Below, in pieces: positions 30,663-39,649 of a stretch of 44,923 nt of DNA. Every line of letters starts with the position of its first letter. Position 1 is the first letter of the stretch. Under the pieces are notes generated by a model, which was not told the origin of the DNA, ran no database searches, and saw nothing but the letters and a program-made list of their open reading frames with translations. The translations under genes were made by a program, and so were the position numbers. Source of the DNA: Limnohabitans sp. 2KL-1 (GTDB lineage Bacteria; Pseudomonadota; Gammaproteobacteria; Burkholderiales; Burkholderiaceae_C); assembly GCF_003063435.1 (NCBI RefSeq), contig NZ_NESL01000017.1:1-44923 (forward strand). The letters run 5' to 3'.

Positions 30663-31714
30663 GCGGTCACCTGCGCCATGCGCTGTTCGTGGGTATCAAA
30701 AGCATGCAGGCGCTCGGGCCGCGTCGTGAAATGCAAGGTCTCTCCGGCCTGCGGGGCGCGCTCGCCTTCGATCAGCACCTCCACCCGGGTGCCATCGGTC
30801 AACACGCCGTGCAGCAAACGCTGCGCGCCCAGGTATTCGGTGCCTTTGACCTGCAAGGCCAGGCCCGCATCGGCCGCGCAAGCCGTCCAGTGCTCGGGCC
30901 GGATGCCCACTTGCTGCGCCTGCGCCGGGATGCTGGCGCGCAAGGACGCGGCCGTGCGCGCCGTGGCCGCCGGGATGAAGTTCATGCGCGGGCTGCCGAT
31001 GAAGCCGGCCACGAACACATTGGCCGGGGCCTCGTACAAAGCCTGGGGCGTGCCCACCTGCTCAATGCGCCCGGCTCTGAGCACCACGATCTTGTCGGCC
31101 AGGGTCATGGCTTCCACCTGGTCGTGCGTCACATACACCATGGTCGCGCCCAGGCGCTGGTGCAGCTCGCGCAACTCGGCGCGCATGGACACGCGCAACT
31201 CCGCATCCAGGTTGGACAGCGGCTCGTCAAACAAAAAGATTTTGGGGTTGCGCACAATGGCCCGGCCAATGGCCACACGCTGGCGCTGACCGCCCGACAA
31301 CTGGGTGGGCTTGCGCTGGAGCATGGCATCAAGGCGCAGCAGTGCCGCCGCGTCGCCCACTTTTTGGGCAATTTCGGCCTGCGGCACTTTGGCGTTTTCA
31401 AGGCCAAAGGCCATGTTGGCGTACACGCTCATGTGCGGGTACAGCGCATACGACTGGAACACCATGGCGCAGCCCCGGTCTGCAGCCCCCACCTCGTTGA
31501 CCCGCTGACCGTCGATCAAGAGATCCCCCCGGGTGGGCGAATCCAGGCCCGCAATCATGCGCAGCAAGGTGGATTTGCCGCATCCCGAAGGCCCGACAAA
31601 CACGACAAATTCGCCATGCGCGACCTGCAAATCCACGCCATGGATGACGTGGGTCTGGTCGAACGATTTTTCAATGGAGCGCAGTTCTAAGGTGGACACG
31701 GGTGTTCGATTCAA
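30659..31714 (-). CDS. sugar ABC transporter ATPase, UgpC/MalK-type (importer 2)
   Basis: 351 residues from a TTG start; a GTG six codons in (VSTLELRSIEKSF) is an alternative, and neither has a clear Shine-Dalgarno sequence. Walker A GPSGCGKST, MVFQSYALYPH, LSGGQRQR, FLFDEPLSNLD and YVTHDQVEAMTLADK are intact, with a TOBE domain at the C-terminus. It is a close paralogue of ATPase 1 and may share it functionally. It follows the MalG-type permease 2 by 18 bases and overlaps the GH31 start by 4. Confidence 0.92.
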   Translation of the reverse strand: MNRTPVSTLELRSIEKSFDQTHVIHGVDLQVAHGEFVVFVGPSGCGKSTLLRMIAGLDSPTRGDLLIDGQRVNEVGAADRGCAMVFQSYALYPHMSVYANMAFGLENAKVPQAEIAQKVGDAAALLRLDAMLQRKPTQLSGGQRQRVAIGRAIVRNPKIFLFDEPLSNLDAELRVSMRAELRELHQRLGATMVYVTHDQVEAMTLADKIVVLRAGRIEQVGTPQALYEAPANVFVAGFIGSPRMNFIPAATARTAASLRASIPAQAQQVGIRPEHWTACAADAGLALQVKGTEYLGAQRLLHGVLTDGTRVEVLIEGERAPQAGETLHFTTRPERLHAFDTHEQRMAQVTA

Positions 31715-31732
31715 AAAAGACTGGGGGAGGCG

Positions 31733-32782
31733 TCACTTGACGCCCGCACTGGCGATGCCGGTGGTGATGTAGCGCTGCAAAAAGGCAAACACCAGCGTAA
31801 CGGGCACCAAGGTGATCACCGTCATGGCCAGCAGGTAGTGCCACTGGGTGTTGAGTTCGCCTTGAAACGAATTGAGCGCCAACTGCAGCGTGAAAAACTC
31901 GCTTTTGGACAACACGATCAGCGGCAGCAAAAAGTCGTTCCAGCGCCACATGACCGAAAAGATGGCCAGCACCGCCAGCGCCGGGGCCGACAACGGCAGC
32001 ACGATGCGCCAGTAAATCCGCCACTCGCTGGCATGGTCCATGCGGGCCGCTTCGATCAGCTCGTCAGGGATGGTCAGCATGTACTGGCGCAACAAAAACA
32101 CCCCGGTGGGCGTGGCCACGGCCGGCAAGATCACGCCCCACAGGCTGTTGAGCAGGCCCACCGAGTTGATGACCAGAAACACCGGCACCAAAATGATGGT
32201 GGGCGGGATCATCAAGGTGGCGATGATCAGCAAAAACACCGCCTTTTGGCCCTTGAACTGGTATTTGGACAGCGCAAACGCGGCCATCGAGTTGAACAAC
32301 AAGGTCAGCAAGGTGGCGACCACCGTGATGAACACGCTGTTCCAGAGGTAAGCGCCAAAGGTGAATTTGCCAAACAAGTCGGTGTAGTTGCTGGTCGCGA
32401 ACTTCAGCTCGTTGACCGGCACCCGCTCACGAATATTGACCTGTACCGACTCGGCGGGTTTGGTCGGGTCGACCATGGTGGCCATGATGCCGATGCGGCT
32501 GACCTGCGCCAGCTCGCGGGTGGTACCGCCCTCGCCCGCCACCTTGAACAGCGGCAAGGGCTTGTCGTGGCCCGGCACCTGCACCTGCACCTGGCTGTAA
32601 GGCAAAAAGCTCGGCGGAAACTGGCCAATGGCCGACTCGGTCTTGAACGACGACATGAGCAGCCACACGACCGGGGCGAACATCACGAACAGCCCTGCCA
32701 CCAAATAGGCGTAACTCAGCACATCGGTCCAGTGCAAGCGCTGGCGACCACGGGTGAGCGTGAGAAAACGAAGCGCCTTCAT
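31733..32782 (-). CDS. CUT1 sugar ABC transporter permease, MalG-type, with periplasmic insertion (importer 2)
   Basis: 349 residues, about 70 more than permease MalG of importer 1. The extra residues lie after the first helix (about 55-135, SFKTESAIGQFPPSFLPYSQ onward, including GGTTRELAQVSRIGIMATMVDP) and should form a periplasmic domain. Five helices follow. The EAA loop is EAARMDHASEWRIYWRIVLPLSAPAL. It begins one base after the stop of the MalF-type permease. Similar insertions occur in some alpha-glucoside (AglG-like) permeases. Confidence 0.88.
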   Translation of the reverse strand: MKALRFLTLTRGRQRLHWTDVLSYAYLVAGLFVMFAPVVWLLMSSFKTESAIGQFPPSFLPYSQVQVQVPGHDKPLPLFKVAGEGGTTRELAQVSRIGIMATMVDPTKPAESVQVNIRERVPVNELKFATSNYTDLFGKFTFGAYLWNSVFITVVATLLTLLFNSMAAFALSKYQFKGQKAVFLLIIATLMIPPTIILVPVFLVINSVGLLNSLWGVILPAVATPTGVFLLRQYMLTIPDELIEAARMDHASEWRIYWRIVLPLSAPALAVLAIFSVMWRWNDFLLPLIVLSKSEFFTLQLALNSFQGELNTQWHYLLAMTVITLVPVTLVFAFLQRYITTGIASAGVK

Positions 32783-32783
32783 G

Positions 32784-33761
32784 TCATTTCACCTTCTGGC
32801 CAGCCTGGCTGGCGCGGGTCAGGCGCAACTGCGCCAAGGTCAGCACGATCAAAAACACCGCGAGCGACAAAGAAGCTGCCGCCGCCAGCCCATACAAATG
32901 GATCTGCTCGGCAAAGCCCGTCTGGTAGATGAACTGCACAATGAAGGTGGTGGCCGAGCCGGGGCCGCCGCCGGTCAGCACAAACACCTCGTCAAACACC
33001 TGCACCGCCCGGATGGCGGCCAGCACCAGCACCACGATCAGGTTGGGCATGAGCAGGGGCAAGGTGATGCGTGTGAGGGTGCGCATCGGGCTGGCCCGGT
33101 CCATTTGCGCCGCCTCGTACAGATCACCGGGAATGGCCTGCAATCCCGCCAGCAAAATCAGGGTGTAAAAGCCCATGTGCGCCCAGATCGACACGAACAC
33201 GGTCCAGAAAAAAGCCCAACCGCCGTCGGTGAGCCACTCCACTGGCGGCATGTCGAGCGCCACCAGCCCGGCGTTGAACACGCCCTGGCTTTGCAGCAGC
33301 CATTTCCAGATGAGCGCCACCACCACGGGCGACAGCAACACCGGATAGAAAAACACACCGCGCCAAAAACCGCGCCCCATGATTTTGCGGTTGAGCACCA
33401 GCGCGGTGATCAGCGAAAACAGCACCATCAAACCCACTTGCAGCAGGCTGAACTTGAGGGTGTTGAACATGGCACGCCAGAACACGTCCTTGCGGCAGGT
33501 CACCAGGTCAAAGTAGTCCCGGCATTCAAACAGGATCTGAAAGTTTTCTGCACCCGTGTAAGGCCGTTGCATCGGCATGAGGTTGACGCCGCCGGTGGTG
33601 GCATACACCAGGTTGATCAGGATGGGCAAAAACGTGAAGAGGCCAAACACCAGCAGGTTGGGTCCCACAAACAGCCAGCCCAGGCGGGAGGTGCCCAGCC
33701 AGCGCTGCCCGAGCTTGAACAGCGGTTCCAGCAGATTAAAAAAGAACGACAGGAATTGCAC
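32784..33761 (-). CDS. CUT1 sugar ABC transporter permease, MalF/UgpA-type (importer 2)
   Basis: 325 residues from a GTG start preceded by AAGGTGG. The first 30 residues form an amphipathic segment before helix 1 (LGWLFVGPNLLVFGLFTFLPILINLVY). The EAA loop reads EAAQMDRASPMRTLTRITLPLLMPN. The segment PYTGAENFQILFECRDYFDLVTCRKDVFWRAMFNTLKFS is a periplasmic loop with two cysteines. It lies 114 bases after the binding-protein stop, across two hairpins. Confidence 0.9.
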   Translation of the reverse strand: MQFLSFFFNLLEPLFKLGQRWLGTSRLGWLFVGPNLLVFGLFTFLPILINLVYATTGGVNLMPMQRPYTGAENFQILFECRDYFDLVTCRKDVFWRAMFNTLKFSLLQVGLMVLFSLITALVLNRKIMGRGFWRGVFFYPVLLSPVVVALIWKWLLQSQGVFNAGLVALDMPPVEWLTDGGWAFFWTVFVSIWAHMGFYTLILLAGLQAIPGDLYEAAQMDRASPMRTLTRITLPLLMPNLIVVLVLAAIRAVQVFDEVFVLTGGGPGSATTFIVQFIYQTGFAEQIHLYGLAAAASLSLAVFLIVLTLAQLRLTRASQAGQKVK

Positions 33762-33792
33762 GAACCACCTTCAGACACGAACAGAAACGGCG

Positions 33793-33860
33793 GTGCACGC
33801 CAGGCGTGCACGCCTCAAAGCAGCACGATGCAACGCTGACCAGCTGGTCAGCGCAGCATC
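33793..33860. other. two intercistronic hairpins between binding-protein and permease genes (importer 2)
   Basis: Hairpin A: GTGCACGC (33793-33800), 3-base loop, GCGTGCAC (33804-33811). Hairpin B: CGCTGACCAG (33834-33843) meets its exact complement CTGGTCAGCG (33844-33853), and outside it GATGC (33827-33831) pairs with GCATC (33856-33860). Both fall in the binding-protein/permease gap, as does the hairpin of importer 1. A role in mRNA stability or differential expression is likely. Confidence 0.6.
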
Positions 33861-33875
33861 GCCAGGCACTTGCGC

Positions 33876-35153
33876 TTACTTTTGCGCCTGCTTCAGCGCG
33901 TCCTGCATGTCGGCGTTGATCTTGCCGATGGCCTCGTCAGAGCCCATTTCACCCACGATGACCTGCGTCACACGGGCCACGGTGGGCAGCATGATGGCGC
34001 GGTTGAACTTGTAGCCCTGGAACTGGTAAGCCACCGGGGCCAGACTGGCCACGCCGCTGCCAAACACGCCCAAAGCGGCCTTGGCACCCGGTTGGGCGCT
34101 GGCGTAGTTCACGCCTTTTTTGGCCAGACCGGCATGTGCCGGAATGTTGTTGGTGCGGGCGCTGAAATCGGCATAAGCCGCTTCAGAGGCCATGAAGTCC
34201 AAAAAGGCCCCCACTTCTTTGGGCGACTTGCTGGTCTTGAGCGCTGCCCAGGCGGCACCGCCGGGGATGCCGGTGCAGGCAGCCGGGCCGCAAGGGTTGG
34301 GCACCGCCACCCAGTCAAACTTGTTGGCCACGTCTTTTTGCAGGCGGTTGATTTGCCAGCTGCCCGACAAGACCATCACCACGTTGCCGTTGATGAACTC
34401 ACCAATCGAGTCGGCATAAGTGGAGCCGCCCGAACCTGCCCACACCTCGCGCAGCATGGTGCCGTCTTTGTGCCAGGCGACGAACTTGTTCACGGTGGAT
34501 TTGTAGCCGTCGTCGATCACCGGGTTGCCCTGGGCGTCAAAAATTTTGGCACCGTAGCTGATGGCGGGGCCTGCGAAACGGTGACCAGAACGGTCCCAGG
34601 CCACAGCGGCCTTGGTTTGGGTGGCTTTGGCCACTTTGCGGGCAGCGTCCATCCACTCGTCCCACGAGGCTTTGGCGCCAGGCATGGGCACTTTGGCCTG
34701 CTCAAACAGGGTTTTGTTCACATACGGGCCGGTCATGGTCAGCTGCGACATGAAGCCGTAGACACCCTTGTCCGCAGGCGTCGGGCGCAGCCAGGGGGCA
34801 GTGGTGCCAAAGTTGGCGTCCCAGTATTTGCGGTCTTTGATGTGGGCCGAGATGTCCATGTAGTACTTGGACAGGCCGCCCAGATCGGTCACGCGGGCGA
34901 TGTCCGGACCCTGACCAGCGGCCAGTTGCACCGGCAACTGCTCGACGATGGTTTTGTAGGGCACGGTATCGACGATGACTTTGGTGCCCGGGTTTTGCGC
35001 TTCAAAGCGTTTGGCCAGGTCAGCCGTCACGTCGCACTCGGTGCCGTCCTGGTAGCACATGACGCGGATTTCACCGGCTTGTGCAAGGTTGTGACCCAGC
35101 GTCAGGGCCGAGCCCAGAGCCAGTGCGATGGGAAGAATGCGAACAGTTTTCAT
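33876..35153 (-). CDS. CUT1 sugar-binding protein (importer 2)
   Basis: 425 residues from the ATG at 35153, preceded by GAGGAG. Signal peptide MKTVRILPIALALGSALTLGHNLAQA, then GEIRVMCYQDGTECDV. The mature protein is a type I extracellular solute-binding protein (LAKRFEAQNPGTKVIVDTV; LAAGQGPDIARVTDLGGLSKYYMD; FINGNVVMVLSGSWQ; GGAAWAALKTSKSPKEVGAFLDF). It has two cysteine pairs, one near the mature N-terminus (CYQDGTEC) and one in NPCGPAAC, which may form disulfides. It starts 38 bases after the Gfo/Idh gene stop. Ligand unknown; a GH31 substrate (alpha-glycoside) is the contextual guess. Confidence 0.88.
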   Translation of the reverse strand: MKTVRILPIALALGSALTLGHNLAQAGEIRVMCYQDGTECDVTADLAKRFEAQNPGTKVIVDTVPYKTIVEQLPVQLAAGQGPDIARVTDLGGLSKYYMDISAHIKDRKYWDANFGTTAPWLRPTPADKGVYGFMSQLTMTGPYVNKTLFEQAKVPMPGAKASWDEWMDAARKVAKATQTKAAVAWDRSGHRFAGPAISYGAKIFDAQGNPVIDDGYKSTVNKFVAWHKDGTMLREVWAGSGGSTYADSIGEFINGNVVMVLSGSWQINRLQKDVANKFDWVAVPNPCGPAACTGIPGGAAWAALKTSKSPKEVGAFLDFMASEAAYADFSARTNNIPAHAGLAKKGVNYASAQPGAKAALGVFGSGVASLAPVAYQFQGYKFNRAIMLPTVARVTQVIVGEMGSDEAIGKINADMQDALKQAQK

Positions 35154-35191
35154 GGAAGTCTCCTCGTTGTGGTGTAAAAAAAGCGAAAAAC

Positions 35192-36370
35192 TCAAACAGT
35201 ATCCAGCAAATCGGGCAAGGCGTAGTCGCCACGGGTCAGGTCGATCGCCTGGCCTGTGCGGGCGGATTCTTGCGCCGCCAGGCCCATGACCACAGCGGCC
35301 AGGCCGTCGCGCAAGCCCACCTCCACCGTGCCCTGCCCCCGCACCACGGCGTTGAACTTCTGGTGCTGGTACAAGGTCGAGCCGTTGTGGTCACCCGCAG
35401 CCAGCGCCACCGGGTCCACCGGCACATCCAACTCGCGCGGGCCTTTCGGGTCGCGTGGGCTGATGACCAGTTTGGGCACCGGTGCGTCGCCCAGGTGTGC
35501 AGGCCAAAAGCGCCCGGGGCCGGGTACAAAACATTCGGCCTTGCCCAGCGGGCCGACCACCGAAATCTCTTCTTGGTAGCGAGCCCCTTCGGCAAACATG
35601 CACAGCTCCAGCAAGGCGCGCTGGCCCGAAGCAAAGTCCACGATCACATAGGCGTTGTCCAGAATGTCGGGTGTGCCGTCGGGGTAGGTTTCATCCAGGT
35701 GGTTGTGGTCCACCCCGGCCGAGGCGAACACGCGCACCGGTTCACTTTGGGTCAGGTGGCGCATCAGGTCAAAAAAGTGGCAGCACTTTTCGACCAGCGT
35801 GCCGCCGGTGTAGCGGTTGAAGCGGTTCCAGTCGCCCACTTTGACCAGAAATGGAAAGCGGTGCTCGCGGATGCTGAGCATCTTCACCGGGCCGGTGTGC
35901 TGCTGGCCATGCACCTCTTGCGCCAGCAGGGCCACGGGCGGCATGTAGCGGTATTCCATGGCCACCCAGATGGGCGCGGGGTAACTGGCTTGCAATGCGG
36001 CCAGACTGCGCACATCGGCCAGGCTGGTGCAGGCGGGCTTTTCGAGCAGCACCGGCAACGGACGCAGGCGGGCGATCTCGCGCAACTGATTGGCATGACA
36101 AAAGTTGGGGCTGGCGATCAGCAGGCAGTCCACATCGGGTGATGTCACCACCTCGGCCAGACTGGCGGCGCTCTGCGCCTCCGGCACAAGCGCCAGGCTG
36201 CGCGCCAGCATGTCAGCATCCGGCTCAAAAATGCGCGTGACCTGTGCACCGGGCAGCAAGGCGATGTTGCGCAAATGCTCCTGACCCATCATGCCGCAGC
36301 CGATGATGCCGTAGCGCACGGGGCTCACAGCGGCCATGGTGGGGGCGGTGTTTGTGGTGTTCAAAGCCAA
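35192..36370 (-). CDS. Gfo/Idh/MocA family NAD(P)-dependent oxidoreductase
   Basis: 392 residues from the outermost TTG; an ATG at 36337 (MAAVSPVRYGIIGCGMMG) is an alternative and would give 381. The Rossmann motif is YGIIGCGMMGQEH. The family EKP motif is LLEKPACTSLAD. Catalytic-region residues appear in GGTLVEKCCHFFDLMRHL, where His is the usual catalytic residue. Such enzymes oxidise cyclic sugars, inositols or sugar acids. It stands between glpD and the importer 2 binding protein in one operon, so it probably acts on the imported sugar or part of it. Confidence 0.85.
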   Translation of the reverse strand: MALNTTNTAPTMAAVSPVRYGIIGCGMMGQEHLRNIALLPGAQVTRIFEPDADMLARSLALVPEAQSAASLAEVVTSPDVDCLLIASPNFCHANQLREIARLRPLPVLLEKPACTSLADVRSLAALQASYPAPIWVAMEYRYMPPVALLAQEVHGQQHTGPVKMLSIREHRFPFLVKVGDWNRFNRYTGGTLVEKCCHFFDLMRHLTQSEPVRVFASAGVDHNHLDETYPDGTPDILDNAYVIVDFASGQRALLELCMFAEGARYQEEISVVGPLGKAECFVPGPGRFWPAHLGDAPVPKLVISPRDPKGPRELDVPVDPVALAAGDHNGSTLYQHQKFNAVVRGQGTVEVGLRDGLAAVVMGLAAQESARTGQAIDLTRGDYALPDLLDTV

Positions 36371-36401
36371 ATCCCTGTTCGGTTCAAAGTTTCAAAAAAT
36401 T

Positions 36402-37973
36402 TCAGTCGGCCAGCGTGTAGCGTTGGCACAAATCCAGAAAGGCGGGCAACTGAGGGTCGAGCCCGGTCTCTTCTTGCAGCAAGGCCGCCACGGCCGGGGC
36501 CATTTTCGCCGCCAGCCGGGCGTCCAAAAAAAGAGCCCGCCAGCGGCGTGCAAGCATATCTTCAACCGTCAGCGCCCACTCGTGGCGCGCCGCAAAACGC
36601 ACCATGGCCTCGCTCAGGCCCATGCCCAGATCGCGCCCTGCCCCCGGCAAGGCCTGCACCTGAGCCGCCTCGCTGCCCCACATATGCAAGCCCGGTGCCG
36701 CGCTGATCGGGAGCAGCGGCGCGCCCGCCAAAGGCGCGCCCACCAGCGTGTGTTGAGCGGTCTTGCCAGGCCCAAGGGCTGCAGGCGGTAAATCGTTGTG
36801 GGCCCGGATCGACCGCATCACGTCCTCGGCCATGCTGCGGTAAGTTGTCCATTTGCCGCCGGTCACGGTGAACAAGCCCGGGGCTTCGCGCTGGATCAGG
36901 TGTTCACGCGACATCTGGCTGGTGGCTTGGCCATCGGTGTGGCCCACCAGTGGACGCAAGCCCACCCAGACGCTGCGCACATCCGCCCGCGTGAGCGACA
37001 CGCCCAGCGACTGCCGGGTTTCGCGAAACAAAAAGTCCAGCTCCTCCTGAAGCGGCAAAGGCTCCAGCGGTGCATCGCTGCGCGGGGTGTCGGTCGTGCC
37101 GATCACCGTGGCCCCCAGCCACGGCACGGCAAACAGCACGCGGCCATCGGCGGTGCGGGGGATCAGCACCGCTTCACCGATGGGCAGGCGCTCACGCGCC
37201 ACCACCAGATGCACACCCTGACTGGGCTTGACCAGTGCGGGCACAGTCTGGCTGCCAGCCCAGGGCTGCAACACCATGCGGCGCAAGGCATCCACCCAGA
37301 CCCCGGTGGCATTGACCACGCAACGCGCCTGCACCGTCTGCACCATGCCGCTGCGCTCATCCCGCAAATCGACTTGCCAGCCCTGCGCCGAAGGGGCCAA
37401 AGCCGTCACCCGCATGTGGTTGTGCACGCTGGCACCGGCCTGGCGTGCGGTTTTGGCCAGCGCCAGCGCCAGCCGGGCGTCTTCAAACTGCCCATCCCAA
37501 TAGCGCATGCCTGCCACGGCACCCGCCACCATGCCGGGCAGCCCCGGCAAGCACCGGGCCAGCGCCTGTCTGGACAGCGCCACCGTGGCCCCCAGGCTCA
37601 TGCGGCCCGACAACCACTGGTAGGCCTTGAGCCCCAAACCCGTCCAGGCCCAGGACAACCAGTTCGCACCGGGCACCACAAACGACAAAGGTTGGGCCAG
37701 GTGCGGGGCCAGCCCCAGCACCGTGGTGCGCTCGCGCAGCGCCTCACGCACCAGGCGCAAACGGCCTTGCGCCAGATAGCGCACACCGCCGTGCAGCAGC
37801 TTGGTCGAGCGCGACGACGTGCCACTGGCAAAGTCACGGGCCTCCACCAAGGCCACGCGGCGCCCCTCCAGCGCCGCCTGCACCGCCACCCCCAGGCCCG
37901 TGGCACCGCCACCGACGACCAGCAGGTCCCAAACCAGGTCATTGGGCAAGGCATTCGACGCAGAGGGTTTCAA
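36402..37973 (-). CDS. glpD: FAD-dependent glycerol-3-phosphate dehydrogenase
   Basis: 523 residues from a TTG start with AAAGGA placed 7 bases upstream. GlpD oxidises sn-glycerol-3-phosphate to dihydroxyacetone phosphate at the membrane. The FAD motif is LLVVGGGATGLGVAVQAALEG. The family signature FASGTSSRSTKLLHGGVRYL follows, and the C-terminal alpha-helical domain contains RWRALFLDARLA. It heads the importer 2 operon and is divergent from a GlpR/DeoR gene. No glpK or glpF is in the window, so the glycerol-3-phosphate must arise elsewhere, or from a glyceride imported here. Confidence 0.92.
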   Translation of the reverse strand: MKPSASNALPNDLVWDLLVVGGGATGLGVAVQAALEGRRVALVEARDFASGTSSRSTKLLHGGVRYLAQGRLRLVREALRERTTVLGLAPHLAQPLSFVVPGANWLSWAWTGLGLKAYQWLSGRMSLGATVALSRQALARCLPGLPGMVAGAVAGMRYWDGQFEDARLALALAKTARQAGASVHNHMRVTALAPSAQGWQVDLRDERSGMVQTVQARCVVNATGVWVDALRRMVLQPWAGSQTVPALVKPSQGVHLVVARERLPIGEAVLIPRTADGRVLFAVPWLGATVIGTTDTPRSDAPLEPLPLQEELDFLFRETRQSLGVSLTRADVRSVWVGLRPLVGHTDGQATSQMSREHLIQREAPGLFTVTGGKWTTYRSMAEDVMRSIRAHNDLPPAALGPGKTAQHTLVGAPLAGAPLLPISAAPGLHMWGSEAAQVQALPGAGRDLGMGLSEAMVRFAARHEWALTVEDMLARRWRALFLDARLAAKMAPAVAALLQEETGLDPQLPAFLDLCQRYTLAD

Positions 37974-37987
37974 AAATATCCTTTAAA

Positions 37988-38027
37988 CAATCAAAAAACA
38001 ATGATTGAAATGATTCGCTTTTGATTG
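37988..38027. promoter_or_regulatory. candidate GlpR/DeoR operator region
   Basis: CAATCAAAA (37988-37996) and TTTTGATTG (38019-38027) are exact inverted repeats. Between and within them TGATT occurs at 38002, 38011 and 38022, spaced 9 and 11 bases. The AT-rich block lies just upstream of the glpD start, in the 136-bp spacer shared with the DeoR-type regulator. Repeated short elements at helical spacing suit DeoR-family binding. Confidence 0.5.
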
Positions 38028-38109
38028 TATCTGTGAAAATACGCCTGTTATCGGGATTTGGCGTGAGCCTAGTGAAGACCCCTACACTTCTCGAACCTCC
38101 TGTTTTTTC

Positions 38110-38916
38110 ATGACCATGGCCCTCAATCCCCGACAAATCGCCATCTTGCAAGCCGTGCGTGCGCAAGGCAGCGTCAAAACCGAAGCACTGGCAGAGCAAT
38201 TCGGCATCACCTTGCAAACTGCACGGCGCGATGTGCAGCGCCTGACCGAAGCGGCCGAGCTGGAGCGTTTTCATGGCGGGGTGCGGGCGGTGGACTCGTC
38301 CACCCGCAACACCACCTACACCGAACGCCAGCGCACCCAGGCCCAGGCCAAACAAGACATCGCCCGGCAAGTGGCCGCGGCCATCCCAGACGGGGCCAGC
38401 CTGTTCATGAACATCGGCACCACAGTGGAAGCGGTGGCCAGTGAACTGCTGCACCACAGCGGCTTGCGGGTGGTGACCAACAACCTGCATGTGGCCCGCA
38501 TCCTGGCGGCCAACCCGCAGTGCGAGGTGGTGGTGGCCGGCGGCACCGTTCGCCACGAAGATTTGGGCGTGGTGGGTGAAGCGGCGCTCAGCTTCATCCG
38601 GCAGTTCAAGGTGGACATCGGCCTGATCGGCATCAGCGGCATCGACGAAGACGGCACGCTGCGTGACTACGACATGCGCGAAGTCATGGTGGCCCGCGCC
38701 ATCGTTGAGCAGTCAAGGCAAGTTTGGCTGGTGGCCGACCACAGCAAATTCGGCCGCCCGGCCATGATCGAAATGGCCCCACTCCGAGCGGTGCACACCC
38801 TCTTCACCGACCTGCCGCCCGAACCTGCGCTGGCGCAGTTGATGGACGATCAGGGGGTGCAGTGCGTGGTGGCGCAAAAGGGGGGCAACACGGCGGATGC
38901 ACCAGACGCCATCTGA
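38110..38916 (+). CDS. glpR: DeoR-family transcriptional regulator, GlpR-like
   Basis: 268 residues. The N-terminal DeoR helix-turn-helix reads NPRQIAILQAVRAQGSVKTEALAEQF with GITLQTARRDVQRLTEAAELERFHGGVR. The C-terminal DeoRC sensor domain shows the phosphosugar-site pattern SLFMNIGTTVEAVASEL, VVTNNLHVARILAANP, GGTVRHEDLGVVG and DHSKFGRPAM. E. coli GlpR responds to glycerol-3-phosphate, and adjacency to glpD supports that here. A second ATG two codons on is possible. It probably represses the divergent glpD-importer 2-GH31 operon. Confidence 0.85.
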   Translation: MTMALNPRQIAILQAVRAQGSVKTEALAEQFGITLQTARRDVQRLTEAAELERFHGGVRAVDSSTRNTTYTERQRTQAQAKQDIARQVAAAIPDGASLFMNIGTTVEAVASELLHHSGLRVVTNNLHVARILAANPQCEVVVAGGTVRHEDLGVVGEAALSFIRQFKVDIGLIGISGIDEDGTLRDYDMREVMVARAIVEQSRQVWLVADHSKFGRPAMIEMAPLRAVHTLFTDLPPEPALAQLMDDQGVQCVVAQKGGNTADAPDAI

Positions 38917-38979
38917 GGCCACACCAGCGCCCGCGCCCCCCTACCGCTTACCTCCCGCTGACTTCACGCCAAGCCAGAA

Positions 38980-39649
38980 CTACGAAACCAACGGCGTGGG
39001 GGCCTTGGCTGGCTGAAGCTTTTTGGCCCAAGCCGGTGGCCGCACCACTTGCCAATGCCACACCCCATGACGCCAACGGGCCACCAGCTTGGGGCCCGAA
39101 ATGCCGTGTCGGCCAACACCCGAGGTGTCGTAAAGCAAAGCCAAATCGGCCAAGGGAATGGCCTCGTGCAAATTCTGCAAAGTCCGTGGGTAACGCGCCA
39201 AAATGCGCTCGCTCGGCACATCGTGCCCGCCCTCGGCCACACGCTGCGCCACCCGGCCCAGCAACTGACGCGGGTCATTCACACACACCACCAACAGCAC
39301 CACCACCACGGCAAAACCCGCCGCTCGCGCATCTCGCATCAAAGCCAATTAGACGGATGAGAAAACACCGTTTCGCTCACAAACGACTGGCCCTGCGCCA
39401 GACAAGCGGCGCGACGCGCATCGGCCCAAGCCCGGGCTTGGGCAGAACGCAGTTCGGGATCGGTGATGGGCTGGAGGGCATGGGCTTCGTGCAGGTCCGC
39501 ATTCACAAATTCGGCATCAGACGGCAACAAGCCCGAAGCAACCGCTGAGCGGTACAAAGTGGATTTGCCAGCCCCATTCGGGCCAGCGAGCAAAAAGAAA
39601 ACGGGCTTCAAAAACGGCAATCGCTCAGGCGGCAATATTCAGGCGGCAT
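38980..39649 (-). pseudogene. zeta-toxin-like kinase, damaged by a start-region duplication and a frameshift
   Basis: The N-terminal part has a P-loop (VFFLLAGPNGAGKSTLYRSAV) and reaches SETVFSHPS at about 39352. There it runs into a stop (NWL then TGA), while the frame one base away continues as LALMRDARAAGFAVVVVLLVVCVNDPRQLLGRVAQRVAEGGHDV to a stop at 38980. Adding one A at TCTAATTGG would restore SHPSKLALMRD, so a 1-base deletion is likely. In addition the ATG at 39649 is out of frame with the P-loop part because of a 14-bp extra repeat; removing one repeat gives MPPERLPFLKPVFF in frame. Only a TTG at 39635 is in frame now. Together about 218 residues, the usual size for chromosomal zeta-like kinases. 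Confidence 0.8.
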
